Positions 1 to 8,310 of a DNA stretch of 10,996 bases are shown here, piece by piece. The notes under the pieces are model-generated. The model made no database searches, had not been told where the DNA came from, and saw only the letters and a program-made list of their open reading frames with translations. Within the stretch, counting starts at the first letter, position 1, and the number at the start of each line of letters is the position of its first letter. Position numbers and translations under genes: made by a program. The DNA comes from Aquificaceae bacterium (GTDB lineage: Bacteria; Aquificota; Aquificia; Aquificales; Aquificaceae): positions 1-10,996 of the forward strand of contig JALTVH010000234.1 in assembly GCA_027049085.1 (NCBI GenBank), in the 5' to 3' direction.

Positions 1-372
1 GAGTCGCTTTTGAAGGACTTTGGACTCCTGAGCCTCCAGAATCAGAAAGCCTACACCCTCTCAGGGGGCCAGAAGAGGAGGCTTGAGATAGCAAGGAGCC
101 TTATAACTAAACCGTCCTACCTCTTTCTTGATGAGCCCTTCGCAGGGCTCGATCCCATAATTGTGGGCGAAATACGGAAGGTGGTCAGGGACCTCAAACA
201 CCAGGACATCGGCGTTTTGATTACCGACCACAACGTAAGGGAAACGATCAGCATAGTTGACAGGGTCTATATAATCTCGGAAGGTAAGATAATTGCAGAG
301 GGAGAGCCCGTTAATGTCGTTGAGCTTCAGGAAGTCAAACAGACTTACCTTGGTGAAGACTTCAGACTTTGA
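1..372 (+). CDS. lptB: LptB, LPS export ABC transporter ATPase (3' part only)
   Basis: This is the C-terminal 123 residues of the cytoplasmic ATPase that, with LptF/LptG, extracts lipopolysaccharide from the inner membrane and drives it along the Lpt bridge to the outer membrane. The frame is open from base 1, so the gene starts outside the window. Visible motifs are the ABC signature LSGGQKRRLEIARSL (bases 58-102), Walker B YLFLDEP (118-138) followed by the D-loop FAGLDP, and the switch histidine in ITDHNVRE (His at 229-231). The Walker A part is missing because of the window edge. ITDHNVRET and the ending YLGEDFRL are hallmarks of LptB rather than of other ABC ATPases. The TGA at 370-372 lies inside the 3' end of the convergent GGDEF-EAL gene, an 11-bp tail-to-tail overlap. 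Confidence 0.95.
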   Translation, partial: ESLLKDFGLLSLQNQKAYTLSGGQKRRLEIARSLITKPSYLFLDEPFAGLDPIIVGEIRKVVRDLKHQDIGVLITDHNVRETISIVDRVYIISEGKIIAEGEPVNVVELQEVKQTYLGEDFRL

Positions 373-2974
373 CCAGGTCCCTGGTTTCAGAAAAATAGTA
401 ACCCTGTCCGAACTTAATTCCCATCTTCCTCACCGTCTTGAAATCCGCATCATTTTCTATGTGCTCAGCAACTATGTCTATGGAAAACCTTCCCGCCATC
501 CTGTTAATGCTCTCAAGGATGGCCCTGTTGTAAGGATCCTGGCTTACGTTCCTGACAAACATACCGTCAACTTTTATTAGGTCAATGAACTTGATGAAGT
601 GTCTCATATTGGAGATTGAAGAGGAACCACTACCGAAATCATCCATCACCACTCTGTATCCCATTGACTTTAATATCTCAAAGTAGTCAAGAGCCTGCTT
701 CAGGTTAAAGAAGGTTTCCTTTTCAGTTATCTCAATGAACACCCTTGATCTGAAGTGCTTTGGGATCTTGGCAAGGGCGGAAAGGACGTTACCCCTTTCA
801 AGGGTCATCGGAGAAAGGTTTATAAAGAAGCAAAGGTTGTTCAGTCTCTCGCTCCCTATTATCCCTTTGAGTTTACCTATAGTGTAGGTATCTATCTCCT
901 CTATGATGCTGAGGTCCTCAAGCTTTCCTATGAATTTTCCAAGAGGTATGACCTTTCCGTCCCTTACAACCCGGAAGAGAAGTTCATAACCATAGATCGT
1001 GTCCCTCTGGATGTTGTATATGGGCTGAAGTTCATGGGTAACTGATCCGCTGTGGAGGAGGTCAACGAGGTCCTTTTCCTTTCTGAACCTTGTGAGATAA
1101 ACCTCCCTGTATTCATTACCCACAAGTATTGAAGTCCTGTTTTTGCCCTCGCTCTTGGCTTTGTAAAGGCTAATATCTGCTATGGCAAGGAGCTCACCCG
1201 GATCCTCCGTGTCCTCAGGATAGCTTGCTATACCAAGACTCACGGTCACATAAAGGTACCTGTCTCCAAATACCCAGAAGCGATGGTTCTTTATAGAGTT
1301 CCTCATCCTTTCTGATAGCTCATAGGCACCTTCTTTATCTGTCTGGGGGCAAAGGATCGCAAACTCTTCACCGCCGTATCGATAAATGGTATCGGTGTCC
1401 CTGATATTCTTCTGGATGAGCCTGGCTATTTCCTTTAGTACCTCGTCGCCGATCTGATGACCGTAGGTGTCGTTAATAACCTTGAAGTTGTCAAGGTCAA
1501 GCATTATAAGACTTAAAGGGTTTTTGTATCTCTTTGAAAGCTTTCCGTAGCGCCTGAGGTCAAGCTCAAGCATACGCCTGTTGGGAACTCCTGTAAGGGG
1601 GTCTGTTGATGCAAGGTGGCTAAGCCGCATCATCCCTATAAGATGCTGTGAGACGACCTTGAGGTAGCTTTCGGTCTCCTTATCAAGGTCCTCATTGAGA
1701 AGGAGGCTTACAGAGCCTTTTGCTTCAGTACCAAGGTTAAAGAGAATAAGCCCAATACATCGCTGGCCTGAGGATTCCTTTATGCAAATGAGCTCCTCAC
1801 CTCTTCCCGTCAACCCTTGAACTTTGGATCTGAACATGGAGACCAGAACCTCAACATCCTCTTCTTTAAGCCTGTTGGAGGGAACAAAAACGCTCAGTTT
1901 GCCAGTCTGCATGTCCTGTGCAAGAAAGAGGGAGCCTTCCGTTGAGAGGATTTCGTCTAATCGGTTAAGTGTAAGACGAACATATGCACTTGCCTCCTCT
2001 GGTGAACTGACAGGATTGAAAGCGGTCTCAAGGATCAGTTCCATCTTCTTCAACCTTCTCGCGGTTTCGTCGGAATAGCCTTTGAGGAGCCTTGCGATAA
2101 GTCCAAACTCGTCCCTTGCACTCAGCAGTTCAGTGAAATCAACGGAATAGTTGCCCCTCTGAAGCTCCTGCACCACCTCCCTCAGTTTCCTGACCGGATG
2201 ATTAACGAGCCTCGCCCAAAGGAGATAGGACAGGCTTAGGAAGAGCAGAAATATAAAGTACAGGCGAACATAAAGGATTATCCTTTCCCTGATCAGGGCT
2301 TTAATCATGTTGGTTGATGATATGACAACGTACATATCAGCGTTGGAGTATGTGTTTTCAAAGGATACGAATATATCACCCTCCTTGACTGATGGCTTCT
2401 GCCCAAAATAAAAGAGAGCCCCGTATTTAGAAATGGCACCAAGGTTCTTATTGAGGATCTGCACAAGATGGGGAACACTGTGGCAGAAGGCATATACCTT
2501 TTCTCCAACCTTCAGAACCGAGATTCCTATCCACTGGTCAGGGATCAGGTAGAAGTACATAGGCCTGGAACCTGCTTCCCTGATGGCTTTTTCCACCTCA
2601 AGAATGCTCACCGGACCCTCGTAAAAGTCCTCCGTCCTTGCACAGAGAATGTAATTTCCCAGGAAAGGATCAAGACTTTCCTTTCCGTACCTGTCAATGA
2701 GGAGAGCAAGGGACATATCGCTCTGAAGGATGGTCAAAATGGTATTGTTTATAGCGGTTGTTCTGAACATAGCCGCCCTTTTTGCTGCTGTTGTGAGTTC
2801 TTCTTTAACCTCTCTGACTGACTTGTAAAGGTCCACTACAAAGGCAAGGACCATAGAGCAAAGGATCAGTATGGCAAATAGAATTATGACTTTCAGAGGA
2901 TAACTGCGGATCTTCAGCCTGCTTTCCAGAAAGCCGTTGATTCCTGCAAGTAGGGACACTTTAGATCCGGGCAA
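362..2974 (-). CDS. Membrane GGDEF-EAL protein with periplasmic sensor, HAMP and GAF-like region
   Basis: A predicted two-way cyclic-di-GMP enzyme of 870 residues anchored in the inner membrane. Domain order: short cytoplasmic N-terminus; membrane helix about 26-48; periplasmic sensor about 50-230 (family not recognised); membrane helix about 231-253; HAMP-like linker about 253-310; GAF-like region about 320-450; GGDEF domain about 455-617; EAL domain about 640-866. The cyclase site is GGEEF (534-538), with the inhibitory I-site RDTD (525-528) at the usual five-residue spacing. In the EAL domain the signature reads ELLFR (664-668). The usual metal and catalytic positions are present: Asn in INLS (718-721), Glu in EITE, the Asp pair in DDFG (778-781), the Lys in IKVD, the Glu residues in AEHIE and the Gln in GQGYYF. 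Both activities are therefore plausible. The longest frame begins at TTG (2974) with no ribosome site. A GTG at 2959, downstream of a TATAAT box and preceded by GGA, is a good alternative start and would give 865 residues. The 3' end overlaps lptB by 11 bp. Confidence 0.93.
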   Translation of the reverse strand: MPGSKVSLLAGINGFLESRLKIRSYPLKVIILFAILILCSMVLAFVVDLYKSVREVKEELTTAAKRAAMFRTTAINNTILTILQSDMSLALLIDRYGKESLDPFLGNYILCARTEDFYEGPVSILEVEKAIREAGSRPMYFYLIPDQWIGISVLKVGEKVYAFCHSVPHLVQILNKNLGAISKYGALFYFGQKPSVKEGDIFVSFENTYSNADMYVVISSTNMIKALIRERIILYVRLYFIFLLFLSLSYLLWARLVNHPVRKLREVVQELQRGNYSVDFTELLSARDEFGLIARLLKGYSDETARRLKKMELILETAFNPVSSPEEASAYVRLTLNRLDEILSTEGSLFLAQDMQTGKLSVFVPSNRLKEEDVEVLVSMFRSKVQGLTGRGEELICIKESSGQRCIGLILFNLGTEAKGSVSLLLNEDLDKETESYLKVVSQHLIGMMRLSHLASTDPLTGVPNRRMLELDLRRYGKLSKRYKNPLSLIMLDLDNFKVINDTYGHQIGDEVLKEIARLIQKNIRDTDTIYRYGGEEFAILCPQTDKEGAYELSERMRNSIKNHRFWVFGDRYLYVTVSLGIASYPEDTEDPGELLAIADISLYKAKSEGKNRTSILVGNEYREVYLTRFRKEKDLVDLLHSGSVTHELQPIYNIQRDTIYGYELLFRVVRDGKVIPLGKFIGKLEDLSIIEEIDTYTIGKLKGIIGSERLNNLCFFINLSPMTLERGNVLSALAKIPKHFRSRVFIEITEKETFFNLKQALDYFEILKSMGYRVVMDDFGSGSSSISNMRHFIKFIDLIKVDGMFVRNVSQDPYNRAILESINRMAGRFSIDIVAEHIENDADFKTVRKMGIKFGQGYYFSETRDLVKV
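371..387 (+). terminator. Weak hairpin at the lptB stop codon, possible terminator
   Basis: A short inverted repeat, GACCAG-gtcc-CTGGTT, begins at the lptB stop codon. It can form a 6-bp stem (including one G-U pair) with a 4-base loop, followed by only a few T residues. It lies inside the coding end of the convergent GGDEF-EAL gene. It is the only hairpin near a convergent junction here that could end lptB transcription. The T tract is poor, so it may be chance. Confidence 0.2.
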
Positions 2975-2976
2975 CC

Positions 2977-2991
2977 ATTATATAACATAAT
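2977..2991. promoter_or_regulatory. Probable bidirectional promoter core between two c-di-GMP genes
   Basis: The 51-bp spacer between the divergent GGDEF-EAL and GGDEF genes holds an AT-rich inverted repeat, ATTAT-ataac-ATAAT (5-bp arms, 5-base spacer). On the minus strand it contains a perfect -10 hexamer, TATAAT (2982-2977). Transcription would then start near 2970, between the TTG and GTG start candidates of the GGDEF-EAL gene, which favours the GTG. On the plus strand TATAAC (2981-2986), or the nearer TAAAAT (3012-3017), could serve the other gene. No good -35 hexamer is visible for either direction. Confidence 0.4.
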
Positions 2992-3025
2992 CCCTTTTCC
3001 GACCGATGCGTTAAAATCATTTCCA

Positions 3026-4057
3026 ATGAAAGTTGAATGCAATCTCCACACAAAGATAGTTAACGGGGAGGAGCTTACAGAAGAGGATTATCAGGTCCTC
3101 AGCGAGATAATAAAGGACGTCCTGACCTTCATGGCAAAGGAAAGGATAATACCCTCGCCCCAGAACTACGAGAGATGGTTCAAGATATTCTGCTATGTAC
3201 GGGAAAACCGCCTTAACCTTTCCAAAGCAGAGCTGGTTGACCTCTACCTTGAAAGCTATCAAACAAAGGAAGGGCTCACGGCGGTTGAATCAGCAGACCT
3301 TGTTGAAAGAATAGCAGAAGAGCTTTTCAACGAAATCCGCAGCCTTATTAAAGGAGCGACCCACCATACCGACGAGATATCAAAAGGCGGTGAGAAGCTT
3401 GAGGAGATTGCAAAGGAAATTACAAGCAGTGATATCCAGAGGGTCCTTTCAAGGATAATGCAGGAAGTTAAGGGGCTCAAGAACCTCAACAGGAAATTTA
3501 TCCAAAAGCTTGAGCTCCAGACTCAGGAAATTGAGAAGCTGAGGGATGAGCTCAGAAAGGTCAAGGAAGAGGCCAACGTTGACGCCCTTACAGGACTCAG
3601 AAACCGGAGGTCCTTTGAGAGGACCCTTCAGGAATTTTACAGGGATTACAAAAAGTTTGGATATCCCTTTTCTTTGATAATGATGGACCTCGATAATTTC
3701 AAACAGGTTAACGATACCTACGGTCACCTTGTGGGTGACCGTGTTCTTAAAGAGATTGGGAACATACTGAGAAACTACTTAAGGGCAAAGGATGTGCCTG
3801 CAAGGACGGGGGGAGAAGAGTTTGCTATCATCCTTCCTGGAGTCACAAAGAAGGAAGCGATAATGGTTGCTGAGAGGTTAAGACGGGTCATATCCAAGCA
3901 CAAGGTCAAAGTGGACTCCTCTGAATTGTCAGTTACCGCGAGCTTCGGAGTATCTGAAATAAACGACGATGTTGAAGAACCCGAAGACCTTCTCAGAGAA
4001 GCGGACAAAAACCTTTATCAGGCAAAGAGAACGGGCAAGGATAAGGTCGTGGGCTAA
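3026..4057 (+). CDS. Soluble GGDEF diguanylate cyclase with helical N-terminal domain
   Basis: A predicted cytoplasmic diguanylate cyclase of 343 residues, making cyclic-di-GMP from two GTP. No membrane helix or signal peptide is seen. Residues about 20-110 form a helical domain with the segment PSPQNYERWFKIF (43-55), which resembles an N-terminal module seen on other GGDEF proteins. Residues about 120-182 are highly charged and probably coiled-coil, a common dimerisation linker. The GGDEF domain covers about 183-343: DALTGLRNR, MMDLDNFKQVND with the metal-binding Asp, the active site GGEEF (262-266) and the I-site RAKD (253-256) five residues before it. The ATG at 3026 has no ribosome-binding site. 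A TAAAAT box ends 8 bases before it, so the message may be leaderless. The input signal is unknown. The stop codon is 2 bp from the end of the convergent uvrA. Confidence 0.94.
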   Translation: MKVECNLHTKIVNGEELTEEDYQVLSEIIKDVLTFMAKERIIPSPQNYERWFKIFCYVRENRLNLSKAELVDLYLESYQTKEGLTAVESADLVERIAEELFNEIRSLIKGATHHTDEISKGGEKLEEIAKEITSSDIQRVLSRIMQEVKGLKNLNRKFIQKLELQTQEIEKLRDELRKVKEEANVDALTGLRNRRSFERTLQEFYRDYKKFGYPFSLIMMDLDNFKQVNDTYGHLVGDRVLKEIGNILRNYLRAKDVPARTGGEEFAIILPGVTKKEAIMVAERLRRVISKHKVKVDSSELSVTASFGVSEINDDVEEPEDLLREADKNLYQAKRTGKDKVVG

Positions 4058-4059
4058 CT

Positions 4060-6843
4060 TCAGGCGACCTTTACTCCCCTTCCGAGGAACTTTCTCAAAA
4101 AGAGTCCCGTGTAAGATTTATCATTCACCGCTATATCCTCTGGTGTCCCTACGGCGACAACCTCACCACCTCTGTCTCCCCCTTCCGGTCCGAGGTCAAT
4201 TATCCAGTCGGCGGACTTGATCACATCAAGGTTGTGCTCTATAACCACAACTGTGTTGCCCCTGTCAACGAGCCTCTGGAGTACGCCTATTAGCTTTTTT
4301 ATATCATCCATGTGGAGTCCCGTGGTTGGCTCATCAAGGAGGTAAAGGGTTCTTCCCCTTTCCTTCTTTGCCAGTTCCCTTGCAAGCTTTATCCTTTGAG
4401 CCTCTCCCCCAGAGAGAGTGGGTGCCGGTTGACCGAGGCGAAGGTATCCGAGACCCACATCCATCAAAAGCTGAAGCTTTCTCCTGAGGGAAGGGATGTT
4501 TTCAAAGAATTCCAGGGCTTCTTCAACTGTCATATCAAGGACTTCAGAGATGCTTTTCCCTTTGTAAAGGATGTCAAGGGTCTCCCGGTTATACCTTCTG
4601 CCCTTACAGACATCGCAGGTGACATAAACAGGTGGGAGAAAATGCATCTCAACCTTCAGCACGCCCTCTCCCTGACAGGCTTCACACCGACCTCCCTTGA
4701 CGTTGAAGGAGAACCTTCCCGGTTTGTAACCGCGAGCTCTTGCCTCGGGGGTGCTGGCAAAAAGCTGTCTTATCTGATCAAAGACCTTTGTGTAGGTAGC
4801 GGGGTTGGACCTCGGGGTTCTACCAATTGGAGACTGGTCAACGTTGATGACACGGTCGAAGTGATCGAGGCCCTCAATCCTTTCAACACCTTCGGTGTTT
4901 TCCCTTGACCCGTGGAGAACCGACCTTGCGTAGCGGTAAAGGACATCATAAACAAGTGTTGATTTCCCGCTCCCTGACACGCCCGTTATACAGACAAAGA
5001 GACCGAGGGGTATCTCAACGCTGATGTTCTTGAGGTTGTGTTCCCTCGCACCCATGATCCTGAGGAATTTATCCCCGGGCTTGCGTCTCTCTTCCGGGAG
5101 GGGTATCGTCTTTCTACCCGAGAGGTACGCACCCGTTAGGGAAGAGCCGTTTTCCTTGATGTCTTCAGGTGTACCTACCGCCACCACATACCCACCGTTT
5201 TTGCCTGCCCCGGGACCGAGGTCAACTATGTAATCAGCTTCCTCAATGGTTTCCGGGTCATGTTCCACAACGATTACAGTGTTTCCAAGGTCTCTGAGCT
5301 CCTTTAGAGTCTTTATCAGCCTGTGGGTATCCCTTGGATGAAGCCCTATAGATGGCTCGTCAAGGACATAGAGAACACCTGTCAGTTTTGAACCAACCTG
5401 AGTTGCGAGGCGTATCCTCTGCATCTCTCCGCCGGAAAGGGTCGTCGCACTCCTTGAAAGGGAAAGGTAATCAAGCCCAACATCAACGAGAAAGCCAAGC
5501 CTCTGCTCTATCTCCCTGATCAATCTTTCACCGATTAATAGATCTCTCTTTTCAAGCTTTTCTGGAAGATCCGCAAACCATTCCTTTGCCCTCCCGACAG
5601 GAAGGTCAACAACCTCCCAGATGTTCTTGTCGTTAACAAGGACGGAAAGGGCTTCTTCTCTGAGCCGTGAGCCACTGCAGGAAGGACATGGCTTTTCTAT
5701 GATGTAGTCCTCAATCTCTTCCCTGATCCTTTCCGAATCGTCCTCCAGGAACCTCCTCTCAAGGTGCCTCACTATCCCCTCAAACTCAAAGTCATCAAAG
5801 CCCCCGTAAAGAACAAACCTCTGAACCTCCTCGGGAAGATCACCGAAAGGTGTACGAGGGCTGTAACCCATTTTTCTTATAACATTGGCAACGGGGAATC
5901 TGAGATAACTGAAGAGGGCAGATTCCGCAATTCTCACGGAGTTAACGGCAGGTTTTCTGAAATCTATAAGGAGATTGACATCTATCTCCCATTTTACCCC
6001 CAATCCCTTGCAGGACGGGCAGGCTCCGTAAGGTGAGTTAAAGGAAAAGAGCCTCGGTGAGAGCTCAGGTATAGTAAATCCGTGGTCAGGACAGACAAGC
6101 CTTTCACTGAAGAGCTCTTCCCTTCCTTCCTCAACATCCTCAATCTTCACAAGACCACTGGCAAGCTCCAGGCTCCTCTCAAGGTCCGTCAATAGCCTTG
6201 AGCGTTCCTCTTCCTCAAGGGTCATCCTGCTTACTACTACGTCTATATCGTGTTTTTTATTTTTCTCAAGGGGCGGGACCTCTATCACCCTCCTCAGCTC
6301 ACCGTCAACCTTTACCCTGGAAAATCCCATCCTGTCTATATCCCTCATCAGATCCCTGAATTCTCCCTTCCTTCCTCTAACTACGGGCGCAAGAACCATG
6401 ATCCTCTTGCCACCGTACTTTTCCCAGATCTTCTCAAGGATCTCATGGGCAGAGAGACCCTCAAGGATCCTTCCGCAGTATTTGCAGTGAGGCTTTCCTA
6501 TATTCGCCCAGAGAACCCTGAGGTAATCGTAGATCTCCGTCACAGTTCCAACGGTTGAGCGTGGATTCTTGGAAGTGGTCTTCTGGTCTATCGCTATTGC
6601 AGGCGAGAGCCCCTCAATGTGGTCAACGTCGGGCTTTTCCATGATTCCCAGAAACTGCCTGGCATAGGATGAGAGGGACTCAACGTAGCGTCTCTGACCC
6701 TCTGCGTAGATGGTGTCAAAGGCAAGGGATGACTTTCCCGAACCTGAGGGTCCGGTGATAACTACAAACTTATTTTTGGGTATCTCAAGGTCTATGTTTT
6801 TTAGGTTGTGCTGTCTTGCGCCTCTGATGAGGATCCTGTCCAT
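4060..6843 (-). CDS. uvrA: UvrA, excision nuclease ABC subunit A
   Basis: This is the damage-recognition ATPase of nucleotide excision repair. It acts as a dimer in the cytoplasm, finds distorted DNA and loads UvrB. At 927 residues it is close to the usual length of about 940 and looks intact. There are two ABC modules: Walker A GPSGSGKSS (31-39) with signature LSGGEMQR (469-476) and Walker B LYVLDEPS (491-498); then Walker A GVSGSGKST (621-629) with signature LSGGEAQR (810-817) and Walker B LYLLDEPT (833-840). The region about 120-250 matches the UvrB-binding part. Zinc-site ligands are C251/H254/C275/C278 (CPDH replaces the more usual CxxC) and C720/C723/C743/C746. A further CPSC is at 386-389. 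The ATG at 6843 lies 7 bp after the stop of the upstream GAF-GGDEF gene, so it is probably the last gene of that operon. No clear ribosome-binding site precedes it. The 3' end lies 2 bp from the convergent GGDEF gene, with no terminator visible. Confidence 0.98.
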   Translation of the reverse strand: MDRILIRGARQHNLKNIDLEIPKNKFVVITGPSGSGKSSLAFDTIYAEGQRRYVESLSSYARQFLGIMEKPDVDHIEGLSPAIAIDQKTTSKNPRSTVGTVTEIYDYLRVLWANIGKPHCKYCGRILEGLSAHEILEKIWEKYGGKRIMVLAPVVRGRKGEFRDLMRDIDRMGFSRVKVDGELRRVIEVPPLEKNKKHDIDVVVSRMTLEEEERSRLLTDLERSLELASGLVKIEDVEEGREELFSERLVCPDHGFTIPELSPRLFSFNSPYGACPSCKGLGVKWEIDVNLLIDFRKPAVNSVRIAESALFSYLRFPVANVIRKMGYSPRTPFGDLPEEVQRFVLYGGFDDFEFEGIVRHLERRFLEDDSERIREEIEDYIIEKPCPSCSGSRLREEALSVLVNDKNIWEVVDLPVGRAKEWFADLPEKLEKRDLLIGERLIREIEQRLGFLVDVGLDYLSLSRSATTLSGGEMQRIRLATQVGSKLTGVLYVLDEPSIGLHPRDTHRLIKTLKELRDLGNTVIVVEHDPETIEEADYIVDLGPGAGKNGGYVVAVGTPEDIKENGSSLTGAYLSGRKTIPLPEERRKPGDKFLRIMGAREHNLKNISVEIPLGLFVCITGVSGSGKSTLVYDVLYRYARSVLHGSRENTEGVERIEGLDHFDRVINVDQSPIGRTPRSNPATYTKVFDQIRQLFASTPEARARGYKPGRFSFNVKGGRCEACQGEGVLKVEMHFLPPVYVTCDVCKGRRYNRETLDILYKGKSISEVLDMTVEEALEFFENIPSLRRKLQLLMDVGLGYLRLGQPAPTLSGGEAQRIKLARELAKKERGRTLYLLDEPTTGLHMDDIKKLIGVLQRLVDRGNTVVVIEHNLDVIKSADWIIDLGPEGGDRGGEVVAVGTPEDIAVNDKSYTGLFLRKFLGRGVKVA

Positions 6844-6850
6844 AATCTAT

Positions 6851-7867
6851 TCAATTTAATTCCCTTGAGTAAACTTCCACCCTGTTTCTGCCCTCCTTCT
6901 TCGCCCTGTACATCGCTCTGTCAGCCATACTTATCAGTTCCTCAAGAGAATATTCTCCCCGTCTCCCGGCAGATACTCCAGCGCTAACAGTAAGCCTTAT
7001 CTTTTGACCGTTAAAGCTGAACTCCATATTTTCAAATTCCTTCCTAATCCTCTCTGCAACGTGATAGGCTTCATCTACAAAGGTGTAAGGAAGTAGGACT
7101 ACGAATTCCTCTCCTCCGTATCTCACGGGTATATCAGTTCCCCGTATCTTTGACTTCAGGAGTTTTGCAAAGCTCACGAGAACCTGATCACCGTAACTGT
7201 GTCCGAAGGTATCATTAACCCTCTTGAACTCATCAAGGTCAAACATAATGAGAGAAACCGGGTAAGAGTAACGCCTTGCCTTCTCAATTTCCCTGACTGC
7301 CTCCTCCTCAAGGTAAAGTCGGTTGTATATCTTCGTCAGGTGGTCCTTTATAGCCTTTTCTATAAGCTTCTGCTTCTCAATCTCCTCTCTCACGATGAAG
7401 GAAAAGATAAAGGCAAGGTTCTTCAGAATCTTTCCGTCTTCTTCAGTAAAAGGTTTGTCGTTGGTGACTCTACCTATGGATAAGCTTCCTATGGGTTTGC
7501 CGGTTCCCATGATCGCAATCAGCTTTGCCTTCAATCCTATGCTTTTCCATACAGGTACAGCCTTGGGATAACTCTGGTAATCGTTGACGATCATGTAACC
7601 TTTTCTAAGGGCCTCCTCAAAGGCAGAATCCTTAACAGGAACCCTGAAAAGGTTAGGATCGTAACCTCTTATCAATTTATGAATTGAGCCTGAAACCCTT
7701 GTGTAATAAATGTAGTCCCCTTTCAGCTCAGCGATTCCCGCTCCGTCCGCCTCAAAAAGCTCAGCAACCTCATCAAGGATTCCCCTCCAGTTATCCCTCT
7801 CGTATTCCTTCTGGGCAACCCTTTCAATTATTGAGAGCAGCTTCTCTATCTTTTCTTCACATCTCAT
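6851..7867 (-). CDS. GAF-GGDEF diguanylate cyclase
   Basis: A predicted cytoplasmic diguanylate cyclase of 338 residues. Residues about 20-160 look like a GAF small-ligand sensor: a helix, the strand stretch DGAGIAELKGDYIYYTRV, and GKPIGSLSIGR followed by FTEEDGKILKNLAFIFSF, a typical end of the fold. Residues about 160-175 form a helical linker. The GGDEF domain (about 173-335) has FDLDEFKRVND with the metal Asp, active site GGEEF (251-255) and I-site RGTD (242-245). The opening motif reads DHLTKIYNR instead of the common DxLTGLxNR, a tolerated variant. Its ATG shares one base with the stop of the upstream lipoprotein gene (TAATG), and GAGGT lies 6 bases before the ATG, so translation is probably coupled. 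uvrA follows after 7 bp. The ligand of the GAF domain cannot be read from the sequence. Confidence 0.94.
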   Translation of the reverse strand: MRCEEKIEKLLSIIERVAQKEYERDNWRGILDEVAELFEADGAGIAELKGDYIYYTRVSGSIHKLIRGYDPNLFRVPVKDSAFEEALRKGYMIVNDYQSYPKAVPVWKSIGLKAKLIAIMGTGKPIGSLSIGRVTNDKPFTEEDGKILKNLAFIFSFIVREEIEKQKLIEKAIKDHLTKIYNRLYLEEEAVREIEKARRYSYPVSLIMFDLDEFKRVNDTFGHSYGDQVLVSFAKLLKSKIRGTDIPVRYGGEEFVVLLPYTFVDEAYHVAERIRKEFENMEFSFNGQKIRLTVSAGVSAGRRGEYSLEELISMADRAMYRAKKEGRNRVEVYSRELN

Positions 7868-8310
7868 TACTGGACCTCATCGGTGATCTTTATAAGGACA
7901 CCCCTGTCGCCTGCCCTCGCCTCCGTAGAGCCTATCAGGTCCCCCGTCTGAGCTTGAGCCCCCGGCGACCTGCTTATTCTCGCTGTCAATATCAATTCTC
8001 CCTCAATAAACCTGTCGGGACTGATCTTGTTCTTACCCGTAATTTTAAATTTAAAAGGAAATTTTGGATCTGTAACCCTTAGCACTGCCACGGGCATCGG
8101 ATTGTCCTTTTTCTTAACCGCAATGATCAGGAAGTGTCTTTCCTTCGGAATCTTTTCCTGGAGGGATTCATCAACGACTACCCTTCCAGCAACAAACTGT
8201 GTTCTGTATCTCTCAAGGAGTTTTTTACCTTCCTCGCCCCTGTACTTTTCAGGAAGTTCCTGGCATGAAATAGTTGCCAGTAAAACAGTTAAAAGAAATA
8301 CCAGCCTCAA
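7867..8310 (-). CDS. Lipoprotein with a CcmI/CycH C-terminal-type domain
   Basis: A small exported protein of 147 residues. The N-terminus MRLVFLLTVLLATISC is a short lipoprotein signal peptide with the acylated Cys at 16. The -3 residue is Thr, so the lipobox is slightly off consensus. Residues about 40-147 resemble the periplasmic C-terminal beta domain of the cytochrome c biogenesis factor CcmI (CycH): AGRVVVDESL, then PMPVAVLRV, FPFKFKI, LILTARISRSPGAQAQTGDL and a closing GVLIKITDEV. In CcmI this domain follows membrane helices and TPR repeats, which are absent here. No other cytochrome maturation gene is in the window, so a role with c-type cytochromes is only an inference. The TTG start (8310-8308) is supported by GGAGGTGA just upstream and by a 4-base overlap (TTGA) with the rph stop. 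The stop overlaps the next ATG by one base. Confidence 0.85.
   Translation of the reverse strand: MRLVFLLTVLLATISCQELPEKYRGEEGKKLLERYRTQFVAGRVVVDESLQEKIPKERHFLIIAVKKKDNPMPVAVLRVTDPKFPFKFKITGKNKISPDRFIEGELILTARISRSPGAQAQTGDLIGSTEARAGDRGVLIKITDEVQ

Noticed and set aside
293..580. Plus-strand frame overlapping the end of lptB
   Set aside because: It is out of frame with lptB and antisense to the conserved EAL domain, with no domain of its own.
4010..4030. Hairpin plus T run on the minus strand beyond uvrA
   Set aside because: Only a 3-4 bp stem precedes the T run, which is the Lys/Phe-coding part of the GGDEF gene; too weak for a terminator.
4312..4908. 198-residue open frame on the plus strand
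   Set aside because: It is antisense to the conserved second half of uvrA, has low-complexity Pro/Ser/Leu-rich content and no recognisable domain, and has no promoter or ribosome site.
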